A stretch of 64,000 nt of DNA, taken from Scilla litardierei (Eukaryota; Streptophyta; Magnoliopsida; Asparagales; Asparagaceae). Below are positions 20,632 through 32,480 of this stretch, in pieces. The stretch is taken from the NCBI GenBank assembly GCA_030789695.1, contig CM061140.1:84444422-84508421 (forward strand). Reading direction: 5' to 3'. A program made the translations under genes and the position numbers. Position 1 is the first letter of the stretch, and every line of letters begins with the position of its first letter. The notes below the pieces were generated by a model. It was not told the origin of the DNA. It did not search any database and was given only the letters and a program-made list of their open reading frames with translations.

Positions 20632-21289
20632 GACCCCAAACCCTCTGTCATTATATACAAAACCACACACTCTCTATCATTCTAAACTTCACTTTCTCAC
20701 TCCAAAATAGAGGGTGTTTTTCAGACTTTCTTAGTGGTTACTTTGCAGAAATTTTGCCTCAATAGAAAGGCCTTCTCCAAGAGTGTTTCTACCACATTTC
20801 ACACTAAGAAACCTTAGAGATACCTTCACCTTCATTGTGATTTAAATCTCGCATTATCAAGGCTATATGTGATACTGTTTCTTACTTCTTCTCGTTATTG
20901 ACTGAATCTCTTATTGAAGTGATTGTACAAATTTCCAACATGGGGAGTGTTGGGATCTTTTTATGTTTGCTTGCGGGGAGCAAGTGATAATAGTAGATTT
21001 AAATTCTCTACGGGGAGTAGGGGACTGGATGTAGGATCACAATGATCCAAACTAGGATAAATATCGGCTTTGTGTTTGTCACTTTTCTGGATTGTGATTA
21101 TTTACTTTCGCACATATATTGCAATTTTATAGTAACTTCTAATTTGCAATTTCGTCGTGATATACACTATTCACCCAACCTCTAGTGTATTTGGTGTGCC
21201 AGGAGATTCAACATACTAGAGTTTGCATTGTGGTTGTATCCTAGTCCTCTTTTATCGTTTTTACTTATTGAGACCTAATTAAATTATCT

Positions 21290-22820
21290 AGGTTTTCTGT
21301 GCCTTTATTAATTTTTTTAACATTATTGTATAATTCATCATGCTTGGATTTAATTTCTTCTAATTCTTTATCTAAATTTTATATCCTAGTGTTCATTATT
21401 TTATATTTTTCATTCAGTCTTTTATTTTCAGATTTCAAAAATTGATTCTCATCCCTAAGTTCTTTTGTTTTCATTAACTAATTCTTGATTATAAAGCGTT
21501 AGTTCTTCAAGGGTATCCATTATTTTCACAAGTTTCATTTTAACCTAGAGTTTTCTTCATCAACTACATTTTTTAAATTAGAGTAAATTTTATGAATCTT
21601 TTCTAAATATTTATACTTTCTAAGCAACTTATCATTTTGAACACACAAGTCTTCAAAAGCATGTTCAATGTCTAAATCATCATCTTTATCGCTATTACTA
21701 TCACTATCATTATTTAAGTTAGATGCATTTACCTTGGAGGAAGTTGAGGCCATAAAATACATATGAGCCTTTTCTTCCCTTTCTTCTTCGTCCTCTGATG
21801 ATGATGCAGAAGAGTATTCAGAGCTATCATATCCATCGCTTCGATTCCACGTCGCAAAAGCTTCCCTCTTAGGTTTTCTGAATTTCTCCTCTTTGTACCT
21901 TCTCTTTATCTTCTTCTTCTCATCCTTTTATTTGCCTTTTCCCTTGTCCTTTCACATGTTCCTTTCTAACAGGCAATCCCTTCTCATGTGTCATGGTTTG
22001 TTACATCCAAAACAGATAATATCGTTAGTTAATTTAAATTTGTGTTTCGAAAACTTACCTAATAACATCCTTCTGAAGTTTTGTGAAATGAGAGCCATTT
22101 CTTCTTCATTAATATCGGATTCGCGGATTCAGATTCCTTGGTTGTGAATTTGAACGCCAAGTTCTTCTTCTTCAGCTATGTTTCTTGCTTGTATTCTTCA
22201 AGATCGATCTTGAAAGCCATGAGATTTTCCATAAACTCATCCACGGTGAGTTTAGACATCTTGTTTGCTTCTCGAATTGCAGTGGTCTTCTCTTCTCCTT
22301 CCATTCCGGCCTTAATGATATTATAATCTTCATATCATGGTCATACATAGAAACTTTCGTACCGAGTCCACTAAAATCGTTAACAATCTCTGTAAAGCCA
22401 GTATTTAATTCTGAAATAGTCACACCTTTCTTCATTTTAAAGCCCTCAAAATTACCATTTAACATGTTAATTCTATATTCCTTTACCTTGTTGGTTCCTT
22501 TATGAGTTACTTCTAATGTGCCAGATCTGATGCGTCATTATGCATTGTGACACCCTGTTGAACTCATTTCCAATCACGACACAGAATAGAGCATTCATTA
22601 CCTTTGCATTGCAATTGCTGCTCTACTTGTCGTCTTCCTTCCACATATCCAAAGGAGTGTCTGGCATCATATACTCATTCTTCGTGATCGTCCAAATGAT
22701 GATGTCCATTGAGTGGAGGTGGATCATCATTCTCGTCATTCAGTTAGCATAGTTGGTTCCATCGAACAAGGGTGGACGAGTGATGGAGAGTCCCTCAGAG
22801 TGTGATGAAGTTGATGTCAT
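21290..22820 (-). pseudogene. Copia-type (SIRE/Maximus-like) gag, minus strand
   Basis: On the minus strand an ATG at 22820 starts MTSTSSHSEG, then SITRPPLFDGTNYAN and a stop, matching the N-terminus of SIRE-type Gag. The capsid-like segment with GFKMKKGVTISE and RPEWKEK lies at 22465-22300. A zinc knuckle (CFGCNKP, stop, HMRRDC) lies near 22014-21974, with the residue before the His changed to TGA. An acidic and coiled-coil tail follows at 21760-21340. Gag would package the element RNA. Several stops and frame changes break it, and Pol is missing because the element ends near 21290. Confidence 0.8.
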
Positions 22821-22832
22821 CTAATCTTTCTT

Positions 22833-22844
22833 GCTCTGATACCA
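22833..22844 (-). other. Primer binding site, initiator tRNA-Met
   Basis: On the minus strand TGGTATCAGAGC lies two bases inside the LTR boundary at 22847. It is the canonical copia primer site and fixes the orientation of the adjacent gag. Confidence 0.9.
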
Positions 22845-22846
22845 CG

Positions 22847-24412
22847 TGTTAGGATCCTGTAGACAGTAACTAATACTAGAATGGGGTTGAACAGTGATAC
22901 TAAAGAACAATAGCTTAATAACAATTCTTCTGGCAAAGCCTAAGTCTCATACAGATGTTATTCCACCAGGTACTTAATCATCTACTTAATATTACTTGCA
23001 ATAGAATTAAAATGTACAACAAAAATTAAATAATTCAGTAAGTAATATGAGATATGAGATATGAGAGACAATATCAATCACAAACACAGAGAGATTTATA
23101 ATGGTGCACCCACCCTCGGGCTACCTCCAATACCAAGACAACTGACTTGGATTTCCACTACCCAACTCTCAAGTGAGAGCAATATGGCCTCAAATTAGAG
23201 GGCTTCTTACAACCTTGCATCTTCTCTGATAAAAGGACTTCTAAGCCAATATCTGATATCCTCACCACGTGAGGACCTTGTGCAAGAGGCTTTTCAATCA
23301 ACAAGAACTTATAACTTACCATTCAACTACCCTTATGGTTATACTCACTCTTCGCATTGATTACAATTATCATTTAGCAGATTGATTTGAAGCTCGTGTG
23401 AATAAGTTACTATAAGAAAATTTTGATCTCAAGAAAAAGATTCAACACTAAAATCACTTGAGAATCAAAAACACTCTTTGATCCAATGTTAAAGGTTAGG
23501 TACGAAGCCATAAGGATTGAGATCAAGAGAATGTCTAAAATAATTTGCTTAAAAGCATTTGAAATCAATAGAAAAATTGGCCTAAAAATTGAGAGAGCAA
23601 GAGAGACTGAGAGCTTTAAAAATGTTGAGAAAATGCTTATAAAACCTTGTTAAAATATTTTCTCCTTGATGTTAAAACCAAGCAAAGACTTTCAATATTT
23701 AAAGATAATGTTCACTCATAACAAACATGAAAAATTATCTCCCAACGGCTAAAAATTGGCAATCGCGTCAATCAAGGACGCAATCAAAATATGGCTGTTG
23801 GGGGCATATGAGTCTATTCTTGTTCATTTAGGAGTCGACTAATGGTTATGGTAGTCAACTTCCTGCACTGAATGAGTTGACCCCCAGATGTGTGGCCGAA
23901 ACCACTCTTGGTATGTCAAGCTCTCGGAGTTGAATCCATTTCATCTAGGAGTTGACTCCCTCCTCATACATGGACATGTATCCTGGAGGAGTGTGGCACA
24001 CTCTCAACATATGTTCAAAATATGTTCAAAATAATTTTTATAAGTTTAAAACATTATTCTAAGTGTGTGTGGAGCTTCATACCAAATGCTTTAACATATC
24101 TAAGATCATGGATGAAAGAATACATAAAATACATCAAAATACCCTCTTGATGTAGCTTGTAGTCCATCTTCTCCATGCCTTAGAGTTTTGAGTTTCCATT
24201 GGCTTTGAGTGAACTTCCTCTATACTCTATCTTGATCACAAGCTCCAATTTAATTTGACTTCACCATTTTGAGTTTTATTGGTAAACTTTGGTCAACATT
24301 ATCCTTAGACTTTGAACTCTTCATATGAAAACCTTTCTGGCACATATACACTCATTAAAATAATCTGTACCATCATTTGTTAATCATCAGTAAAACTATA
24401 TTTGGGGTATCA
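22847..24412 (-). repeat. 5' LTR of the minus-strand copia element
   Basis: The inner end is set by the primer site: on the minus strand the LTR ends CAGGATCCTAACA at 22847. A plausible outer end is TGATACCCC at 24412, giving 1566 bp, but no second LTR copy is present to confirm this. A TATA-like TTTTATAAGC lies on the minus strand near 23640. GGAGTCGACT, GTAGTCAACT and GGAGTTGACTCC motifs lie at 23831-23955, upstream of it. Confidence 0.6.
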
Positions 24413-25996
24413 ATATCCAAAAATTTCTTATAATCGGTTTAGTTAGGATTCGTTGTTGATCCATAAGAGCAGAGAACTCGCCACTTGTGACGAAATCCTA
24501 ATTGTGAGTTTCTTTATTACCCATCACCAAACAATATCGTGAATCTCTTTGTTAACATCGTACTTTCCTTCGATGGCACCAATTGTTCTAACACAAAATA
24601 CCCATTGATATATGTACTACAAACAATATATTTTGGGGGTGGAGTTATCTTTACGTATATGATGCAAACTCTTGTGAAAGAGGGCTTTGATGATTGTACT
24701 GCTCAAATCATCTACACATCACTGCTATGGAGTGGATAGGAGTAGGTTAAGATGGCTTCTGGCAGGAAACCTTCAAACATCTAAGTCAGATCTTGCCATC
24801 ACAAAATAATTTGCTTTGGATGCAATTGCGTAATCCCAAAATAGCATACACGATCATATGCATATGATAACGTATAGATTGAAAACCTAGGGGCATCTTC
24901 GTAAATATGAGTTAAACATTACCTGCCTTTACATCTTTTACCCTCTGTAGAATTCCTATATTTTATGGGTTGATGCCAACCCTGATGGGCAAACCCTGTT
25001 TTAGCATAAACATGGCCGAATCTTCATATCATAAGATGCAACCCCCGGTGCATATCTTGTGCGATTCTTCACCCGTTGTTCCAGCCTAATCTTTATTGTC
25101 TTGGCTCAAAGCCTATCTAAGTAGAGTGCATCCATTTGTAGTTTTCAAATAGCTTGTCAATCTTTGGGCCTGTCCCATGCATAACATCTAACCTGTCAAT
25201 AAATAAACCAAGAGGAGCTTCATTCCTTTTAGCTTTCTAAAGTTGGTGATTTTGTTGACAAATATTATAAGCGTGATAGGAATCTAACTTCTAAAATTTT
25301 TTTCCTAATCATGTTAATTTAAAGCCAATGTAATAATATTAACAATATGCCTATTGAGCTTAGCTTAAATGGCAATAACATGCCATTCTCTTGCAACTCT
25401 CTTGTAAATTATCATAAGTTTGAGTATCGACATCAACATTATGCACGTGGATTTTTGAACTAAAAATGTAGGGCCTAAATTCAATACGTAATGACACGGG
25501 CTCGCCATGCTGGGAGACTACGCAATATGATTGTGGTTTGCGGAGGATCAATATGACACACGATCAAAGGAACATGAATAAATTTGGAGGATTTTATTTT
25601 CTTCGTATAGAAGTTTATTTCCTTACATTAATGTGGATTTCTTGCTTCCATTGTGAGCTTTGTAAGCATACCCATTATTCTAAAAGAACAAAAAAAAGAG
25701 AGAAGATGAAGTAGGCTAAAATTTTGTAAAAGTATTGTGAATTTTGACATAATTCCAGAAAAATGTATTGAATTTTGAAAAATACAAGACTGCCTTGCAC
25801 TATTAAAAATTTCAAAAATCTACACCGACCTTTGGCATAGTTTCAGAATAGTCTTGTTTTTTGACTAAAGTCTCGAATGGTTTTATGAAATCAGACCACG
25901 GTTTAGGTTTGTTTCATTAAAATCCGTATAAGTTAGTTTTTTATGCACCAGAATTAAATATAAGCCAGTTTTTTGAAACCTTAAGAAGTTGATGAT
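24413..25996. other. AT-rich stretch, nothing recognised
   Basis: No convincing gene, repeat end or domain. A short frame at 24539-24739 contains FDGTN, which occurs in copia Gag proteins, but nothing around it supports a gag. It is probably decayed transposon or intergenic sequence. Confidence 0.5.
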
Positions 25997-26150
25997 TGTT
26001 GTAAACGGATAATGATGGGTGTTTGTATTAGGGATTACATCTTATCCATATGATAAGATCATATCTATTGTACCTCTATCCATATACGCTCTTCCCTCTA
26101 TTATAAATAAAGGACCGTGGTCTTCCCCCAGATTTGATGCTTCACAACAC
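25997..26150 (+). repeat. Short copia LTR remnant (element C3)
   Basis: It starts TGTTGTAAACGG and ends in TTCACAACAC followed by GTTATCAACACG. The phrase CAACACGTTATCAGCACG, nearly matched here, marks the LTR/internal border of a well-known group of plant copia elements with short LTRs. TATAAATAA at 26103 fits their promoter. The matching Gag type appears at 33480, so both may belong to one element split by later insertions. Confidence 0.45.
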
Positions 26151-26582
26151 GTTATCAACACGCGTCTCTAAAAATTTTCCACAAACCTCGTTCGTTGCGA
26201 AAGCGAGGAGTGTTGAGTATTGGACTTCTCCCTATTTGGTGTTAATGATGAGCAAACATAAATACGTGTAACTAATCCCCTATTTGCAGTTAATCTATTG
26301 CCTAAGCATATCATGGAGATCAATTAGCAATGGATGTCACTCAAAGATCAATCAAAGTATGAAAAGTGGATTGGATGATTAAATATGGTGATTGAAGCTC
26401 CTAGAAGACTTCAAGCTCATAGAAGAGATGCTTCTACAAAATGTAATCTTTTATTCTCTTCTAGTAGTAGCTTAGAAGTAGAACTATGTTGGAGCACACA
26501 CATCTTCATTTCTCTCCTATGAAATCATTAGATCACATTTCCTTATACTCCAATTCACATTTCTCGTGGATGTGCATTTTGG

Positions 26583-27241
26583 GATTTCATCAGGCGACTG
26601 CTGAACAATTTACAGGCGCCTGTCTAAAACAGTCGAATGTGATTTGTTCTACAGTCGCATGTTATGCACATACTTTATCAAGTGATTTTTGGGCCTTTTA
26701 GCTTTTACTCCTTCAGGCGACTACTGTACAAAATACAGGCGCCTGTCAAAGCTACAGTCGCATTTGAGTTGTTAATCATCATATGTCTCTCTCCAACCCA
26801 AAGGTCACTTTCTTTTTCTTTTAACCAGTCGACTGATGTTGGATTAACAGTCGCATGTCCAAGGCACAGTCGACTGTCAAAGCTTCAACAGTCGTCTGTC
26901 TATGATTCCTTTGCAGACTCTACTCTCTGGAAAGTTTCAAGTATTAGTGACAGTCGACTGATGTTGGTTTCATAGTCGCATGCCCATGGCATATGTGCCT
27001 GTGTGTTCCACATCAGTTGCATGTCGTGTATTCCCAAAACTTTCTGATGTTTCTCAGCTTACCCACGTTGCGGCCAGTCGCATGTAGAAGGATTTACATG
27101 CGCCTGTTAATTTTACAGGCGCATGTCTTTTCTTCATCAGTCGATTGTCCTACGTAGTAAGTTACTGTTTGAATTCTCATCTACCCTCTGACACAGTGCA
27201 TCAGTCGACTGTGTTTTCTTCACCAGTCGACTGTCGACTGT
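26583..27241 (+). repeat. CAGTCGACTG and ACAGGCGCCTGT palindrome array
   Basis: About eighteen copies of two related palindromic motifs and hybrids of them occur: ACAGGCGCCTGT near 26614 and 26737, CAGTCGACTG near 26825, 26871, 26951, 27201 and 27223, and half-and-half forms such as CAGTCGCATG. They end about 80 bp before the TATA box. Confidence 0.9.
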
Positions 27242-27320
27242 GTAAATTTTATCCGTTGGCTTTTTCTCCACGGATTTCAAAGGCGTTTTTGGGGATTTTG
27301 TTTGGGGGTTTTGGGAAACC

Positions 27321-27327
27321 TATAAAG
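27321..27327 (+). promoter_or_regulatory. TATA box of the C2 LTR
   Basis: TATAAAG in the context AAACCTATAAAGAGAGC, directly downstream of the palindrome array. Confidence 0.55.
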
Positions 27328-28011
27328 AGAGCTTCTACTATTCCATTGAGGGGTTACTTATCTTCTTGATCATCTCTTGAAGACCACTAGCTTTCAACTT
27401 CAAGTTTTTCAAAGCTCTCAAATTCAAAAGCCCAAGAATTCCAATCCCATTCTCTCTTGTTCTCCAACCTAGAATCAAAGTGATATCCTCTAGGCATTTG
27501 GTGGTGACAAGAGAAAGGGATTTTCTCTCTTTTCGAAAGAGAGTTCAACACACAACACACTTGCTCCTTCAAGTTCTACTTCAAGGTGAATGTAAGTGTT
27601 GCTATTTCATTATTTCATATCTTTCGATATTAGTTTAACTCTTGGTTTGTGAGAGTGATTTGCTTTCTCCCAAGTTGTGAGAGTCAAGGACATCGATTGT
27701 GTTTCGATTTCAATTGTAGGGTTACTACAAGTGGGTTTAAAGGAAACCTCAAGTTAAGGTTCTAACTTGAGTATCCGATGGTATCCGGGTGGAAGGGACG
27801 TAGGATTACCGGGAACAAGTCGGGAGTTGACTTAGGTAATCCGAACACCTAAAACATACTTTGTGTTAGCATTGTTTCAATTTGGGTTTATTTATAATTC
27901 CGCATTAATTGTTGGTTAGGAATTTAAATTGGTATAACTATCGTTTAAATTTTATAAACACTATTCAGCCCCCCCTTCTAGTGTCTTCCTCATAGCCAGG
28001 GTCCCTACAAT

Positions 28012-28023
28012 TGGTATCAGAGC
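28012..28023 (+). other. Primer binding site of C2, initiator tRNA-Met
   Basis: TGGTATCAGAGC lies two bases after the LTR end at 28009. It is the canonical copia primer site. Confidence 0.92.
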
Positions 28024-28598
28024 GTTGGTTTATAGGTATGGCATCCAACTACAACAACGTGTTGGAAGCAACGATCTAGGATCTCTAGTTTGATGATAAC
28101 AAACGTGTACGAATTATTTAATGTGTGTGCTAAGTATGTTTCAGGAATTGCAAAGTAGTACATCTACATTTGATGACTTAGTCAATGCGGTGGAGAAATT
28201 GCTATTCATATAGCAAATTGGAAGATGGTGAAATGATATTCATATCACAACTTGGACTTGGTCAAAGAGATGATGACTATAGCTACAAATATTGGACCAA
28301 GTCAAATTGGACAGGATCTTATTCAAATCAATTTAAGATTGATTCAAATCCACATTGCCATTCAAATCCACATTGTCATTCAAATCCTATTCCAATATGG
28401 AGAGATATGGAGTATCTTTTTCAAATCTATTTTGATTGATTCAAATCAATTAAAAATCCTATCAAATCTCATATCCTATTTGAATCCAAATCCTAATTCA
28501 ATTAGTATTGCAATGAGATCAAATAGAATCCCTCCAAATCTCCAAATCCTATCTCCATTAGGATTTCTCCTTAGCCCCAAATCCTCAATACCCTTTCC

Positions 28599-28606
28599 TA
28601 TATAAA
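28599..28606 (+). promoter_or_regulatory. TATA box of the solo LTR
   Basis: TATATAAA in the context TTTCCTATATAAACCATGC, a good plant TATA match about one third of the way into the LTR. Confidence 0.55.
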
Positions 28607-29467
28607 CCATGCAACCAAGAGAGGAAAATTTGTGCGGCCAAACATCAAACCCTAGCCAAAAACTCACGGCCACACCAAGGAAGAAACTTGCGGCCATAAC
28701 AAGGAGGGGGTGCGGCAACTCAAAGAGAAGGGGAGAAGAAACTTGCGCAAGCCATCCTCAAAGCCTCATTGAAGATCCCATTGGCATATCAACTTCAAGC
28801 TCTCCCTCTTGCGCACACATCAACCAATGCCTCAACTCATACATCCTCCTTGCACAAGTTTATTGCAAAGCTCCATAGCCGCAAGCTAGCCCATCTACAT
28901 TGCTATCTTCAAGCTCTCGCATCATCAAGGGAAGTGTCAGCATCAACATCAACAATTTACTCTATTATTGCCTTCACAACTTTGTGTTTTAAAGATTAAG
29001 CTAAATATCTCTCTTTTGTCTTTGTTTGCAAGGATCAATTGAAGAACATAAAGCTCTAAGGAGATCCATTCCCATAAGTTTCCATTGAAAAGGAGAGACC
29101 ATAGCAAGTTGCAGCATCCAAACACCAAGAGGAGGTTATTAAACCATCAAGGAAGGGTATGCACGTGGACTGCTAGAGCAAACAAGGGTTCAGTCCACGC
29201 ACTGCTGGGTTCATCCACGTACTGCAGGGTTCATTCCACGCACTGCCGATGCACCATCAAGATAAGGCCGCAATAATCAAAGAGGAGTCAAGCGAGAGCG
29301 GACGAGAGCTGGCCGGTGCTGATTGACGAAGACGACCACCGCTACACAAACTGAGCTTTCTAAACTCTTGTTTATTATTTTGTGCAGTAGTTAGTTAGAT
29401 CTTTGTAGGGAAACTTTATTGCTTTTGTGTTCTTTTGACTTGTTTAGTCTGGGACTATACAAGAGGG

Positions 29468-29492
29468 TCTTGACAAGTCGGACTTGTCAAGA
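29468..29492 (+). repeat. 25-bp perfect palindrome in the solo LTR
   Basis: TCTTGACAAGTC and GACTTGTCAAGA are perfect 12-base inverted arms around a single G at 29480. The position is downstream of the TATA box, so the RNA could form a tight hairpin or an intermolecular duplex. Confidence 0.95.
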
Positions 29493-31697
29493 TAGAGGAT
29501 TTACTAGATGGATAGGGTTCTGCACTCGGGGAGTGTGGTACGAACTAGGTGGGAGGCAAGTAGCTCAGGACCCATTGTAGTTGTACAAAAGGAACATATT
29601 AATGCTAGTATTTGCTTGGGGGCTGGAGTAGGTCGTGGGACAACCGAACCAGGGTATATCTATCCGTATTCTATGATTGCTTCATATTTACCATGCTTGT
29701 GATTATTAACTGCGTGGATTTCTCGTGGGTTGCGTGAGAATTTTTTATTAGCCTATTCATCCCCAGGCTAAGATCCAGATCCAACACAACATTCCTCCAC
29801 CTCCTTTGTACAACAATCACGACCGTGATGGTGCGTCTACCGTCTTCGAAGGACAATCAACGGTTCGTCCTCCGCGCTTCAATGGCGCAAATTTCGACTA
29901 TTGGAAAGGCCGAATAGAGACATTTCTTAGGAGTGCTTCTCTTTGGAGAACCATCCACAAAGAATACGTTGAACCATCCGAAGAGGATTTTGACAAATTG
30001 ACTCCCTCCGAGAAGCCCGCCGAAGTGAACAACGCCAAGGCAATGAACGCTCTTCATTGTGCATTGGATCCGGATGAGTTTAACAAGATATGCACATGTA
30101 AGAGTGCATATCAAATATAGAACCATCTAGTCGTTACTCACGAGGGAACGAACAAGGTAAAGTTGTCTAAATTATATGTTGCAATACAAACCTTCGATAT
30201 GTTTCATATGCATGATAGTGAGAGCATTGCAACGATGTACGGACGTTTCACCGACATCACCAATGAGCTTGAAGCTTTTGGACAAGTCTACACCCAAGAA
30301 GAAAAGGTGAGAAAGATAATCATGGGAATGACCTCGAAAAGGGAAAGAAGAGTAATCGCTATTGAGGAAGTCGTGACATGAAGTACTACACTGTGGTGAA
30401 TCTCATCGGTACTCTCATGTCTTACGAAGTAAGAAGGGAGAACCGACTGAATATTAGAGCAATGATGAACCCTACGAAGGCCAAGAAGAAAGCGTTAACA
30501 TTCAAGGCTACTTCTTCATCCTCCGATAGTGAAGAATCAGAGAACGAAATGGACTTGGAAGAAATGGCACAAATGACGAAGAAGTTCCAACGCTTCTTTT
30601 GCAAAGGTAAATTTCCTTCCAAAAATAAATTTGATTCTACTAACAATATCTCATCTTATTATTTTAAGTGTAACAAGCCGAGTCACATCAAGAAGGAATT
30701 GCTAATGCTTAGAAACAAAGAAAAGTGGAAAGCTCCGAAATACCACAAGTCCGACAAATACAAGAATGATAAGAAGAAAGGACTTGTTGGGATGTTCGAT
30801 GATTCAAGCGGAGATTCCTCAAGTGAATCCGAGGATGAAAAGGATGAGAGTGCATATCTGTGTTTCATGGCCCGAGAATATCCACTCTCCGATGAGAGTG
30901 ATAGTGACATCGATGAACCCGAGGCAACCATGGATGAACTTCGTATTGCTAACGAAGAATTATTTTCTAAGTATCAATCTCTTATGCTTAGATATACTAT
31001 TTTAAAGAAATGTAATGTTAGCAAATCATCCATGCCATGCATTATCAACAATGACACCATTGTTGATACACTTACACGTGAGAAAGCCACTTTGGTTTCT
31101 CAAAATGACATCTTGAGAAATGAGATAAATTCCCTCAAATCTCAACTAGATCAAACTTATCCTAAAAATAGAATAGATCTATCTTCACATGATACACAAT
31201 TGGGTATTGAGAATGATTCTCTTAAAACACAAGTGCACGAGCTCAAAACACGTGTGTCTACATTGGATACCAATATTTCTTCTCGTAAGGAGAAATATGA
31301 GCTCATGTCCTCCCAAGTTAAGAGATTTAACAAAGGAAAAGGGCAACTGAATGAACTGCTTGCAAACCAATTTTCGGCCACACATCGTGTTGGACTTGGT
31401 TATGTGGAAGCAAATGCATCCAAATCTCGCACCTCCTATAGTGGTGTAACTATAGATTGTGTGAGGCCATCCTCTGGTGCATCCACAAGTGATGTCAAAA
31501 ACATTATTGGTAACAAACCTACCAAGAAGGCCACCACTTCACAATCTCTTCCTTTTGGCAAGAAACCCACTAAGGGTGGAAACCAAAAGAAAGGTCATGC
31601 ATATATGTACACCAACTCTCATTCACATAGGAAATCTCCTACTTCAAAGTGGACACTAATGACACTTTTTATGCTTCACACCCACAAACACGTGTAA

Positions 31698-32480
31698 ACC
31701 CACACATGAGAAATATTCATGCATGTGCCCCTACACGTTCATATGTTCATACACATCATTCTTCTATGTATGCTCATCCACCTCATGTTATGCATGCTCC
31801 ATATGTTGCATATAACATGCATGCTCCTAATTTTGCATACAACCCATATATATCACATGCTTATCCACCTCCATCTTCATATGATAGAACTCATGTTCCT
31901 AGGAAGCACGCACCACATAGAACTCAACCAAATGTGCGTGCAACTAGGAAAAGGACACCCAAAACATACACAAATTGGGGTCCTAAGAACCATAGCATAA
32001 TTGATAGGAATGCTTATGTTGACTCCTATTTTAGTGAAGTAATAAATAGTGGTAATTATGTTGGGAAGCGAAAGTCCACTTGGACTTGGCTTCCAAAGGG
32101 CTAATCCCCTTGGACCAAACAAAGCTTGGGTACCATGAGATTATGGTATGTTATGTAGGTATCCAAGAAAAGAAAAGAGAGCAATAAAATGGCTCTAAAA
32201 AGAAAGGATGGATACTCGATAGCGGTTGCTCCAAACACATGACGGGAGATCCCACATTGCTCTCCAAGTGATTAGCATCAAGGATGGTGCAACAGTCACT
32301 TTTGGAGGTAATCAAAAGGGAACCATCATTGGAGTAGGCAAAGTCGGTAATTCTTCCAACCCACTTATTACAAATATCTATTTAGTTAGTGGTTTATGTC
32401 ATAACCTTATCTCCATTTGTCAACTTTGTGACAAGGGTTACAAGGTAACTTTGGAGAGGGTATGTGTAAAATTGTAGATA
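31698..32480 (+). pseudogene. C2 gag-pol junction and protease start, truncated
   Basis: Open pieces at 31649-32104 (His/Pro/Tyr-rich linker) and 32226-32477 follow the gag. The protease active-site segment WILDSGCSKHMTGD lies at about 32209-32250 (DSGC at 32218-32229). A frameshift follows it. The downstream frame contains VTFGGNQKGTIIGVGK and CHNLISICQLCDKGY, the usual end of the copia protease region. The element stops near 32480. Integrase, reverse transcriptase, RNase H and the 3' LTR are absent. Confidence 0.8.

Larger units (their letters stand above)
19898..21213 (+). repeat. Copia-type LTR, plus orientation (solo or truncated)
   Basis: The stretch begins TGAGCATACTAAC and ends near GGAGATTCAACA. 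Its layout is that of long SIRE/Maximus-type copia LTRs: U3 with TAGTCGACTA motifs, a TATAAATA box, and a 3' part with CTATTCACCCAACCTCTAGTG near the end. No primer site or Gag follows in this orientation, and no matching target duplication was found, so the end coordinates are approximate. It abuts a copia gag on the opposite strand. Confidence 0.5.
26211..28009 (+). repeat. 5' LTR of copia element C2
   Basis: It runs from TGTTGAGTATTGG to GGTCCCTACA, followed by the primer site. At 1799 bp it is in the range of SIRE/Maximus-type LTRs. It holds the CAGTCGACTG/ACAGGCGCCTGT array (26583-27241) and a TATA box (27321). The 3' partner is not in the window, so the element is truncated on the right. 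Confidence 0.8.
28060..29786 (+). mobile_element. Solo LTR inserted in the C2 gag
   Basis: 1727 bp from TGTTGGAAGCAACG to AGATCCAACA, flanked by CAACG (28055-28059) and CAACA (29787-29791), a 5-bp duplication with one mismatch. No internal sequence remains, so it is a solo LTR left by recombination between two LTRs. It holds ATTCAAATC-type repeats (28320-28420), a TATA box at 28599, three GGGTTCA-CCACG-ACTGC repeats (29186-29246) and a long palindrome at 29468-29492. Removing it with one duplication copy makes the gag frame continuous, which supports these ends. Confidence 0.88.
28038..31697 (+). pseudogene. C2 gag, split by a solo LTR
   Basis: Translation would start at the ATG at 28038. 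The frame is cut at 28059 by a solo LTR and continues at 29787. The N-terminal part holds PPRFNGANFDYWKGRIETFL (about 29872-29930), the conserved W-containing start of copia Gag. A stop at 30118-30120 and a frame change near 30375 interrupt the capsid region (IVNGL-type segment at 30163-30440). The zinc knuckle near 30660 is degenerate: YYFKCNKPSHIKKEL has lost its first and last Cys. A long coiled-coil tail follows to 31697. This is the SIRE/Maximus layout. It is not functional. Confidence 0.85.

Noticed and set aside
24539..24739. Possible copia Gag N-terminus (FDGTN)
   Set aside because: Five residues only. The following residues do not fit Gag and no primer site or LTR lies upstream.
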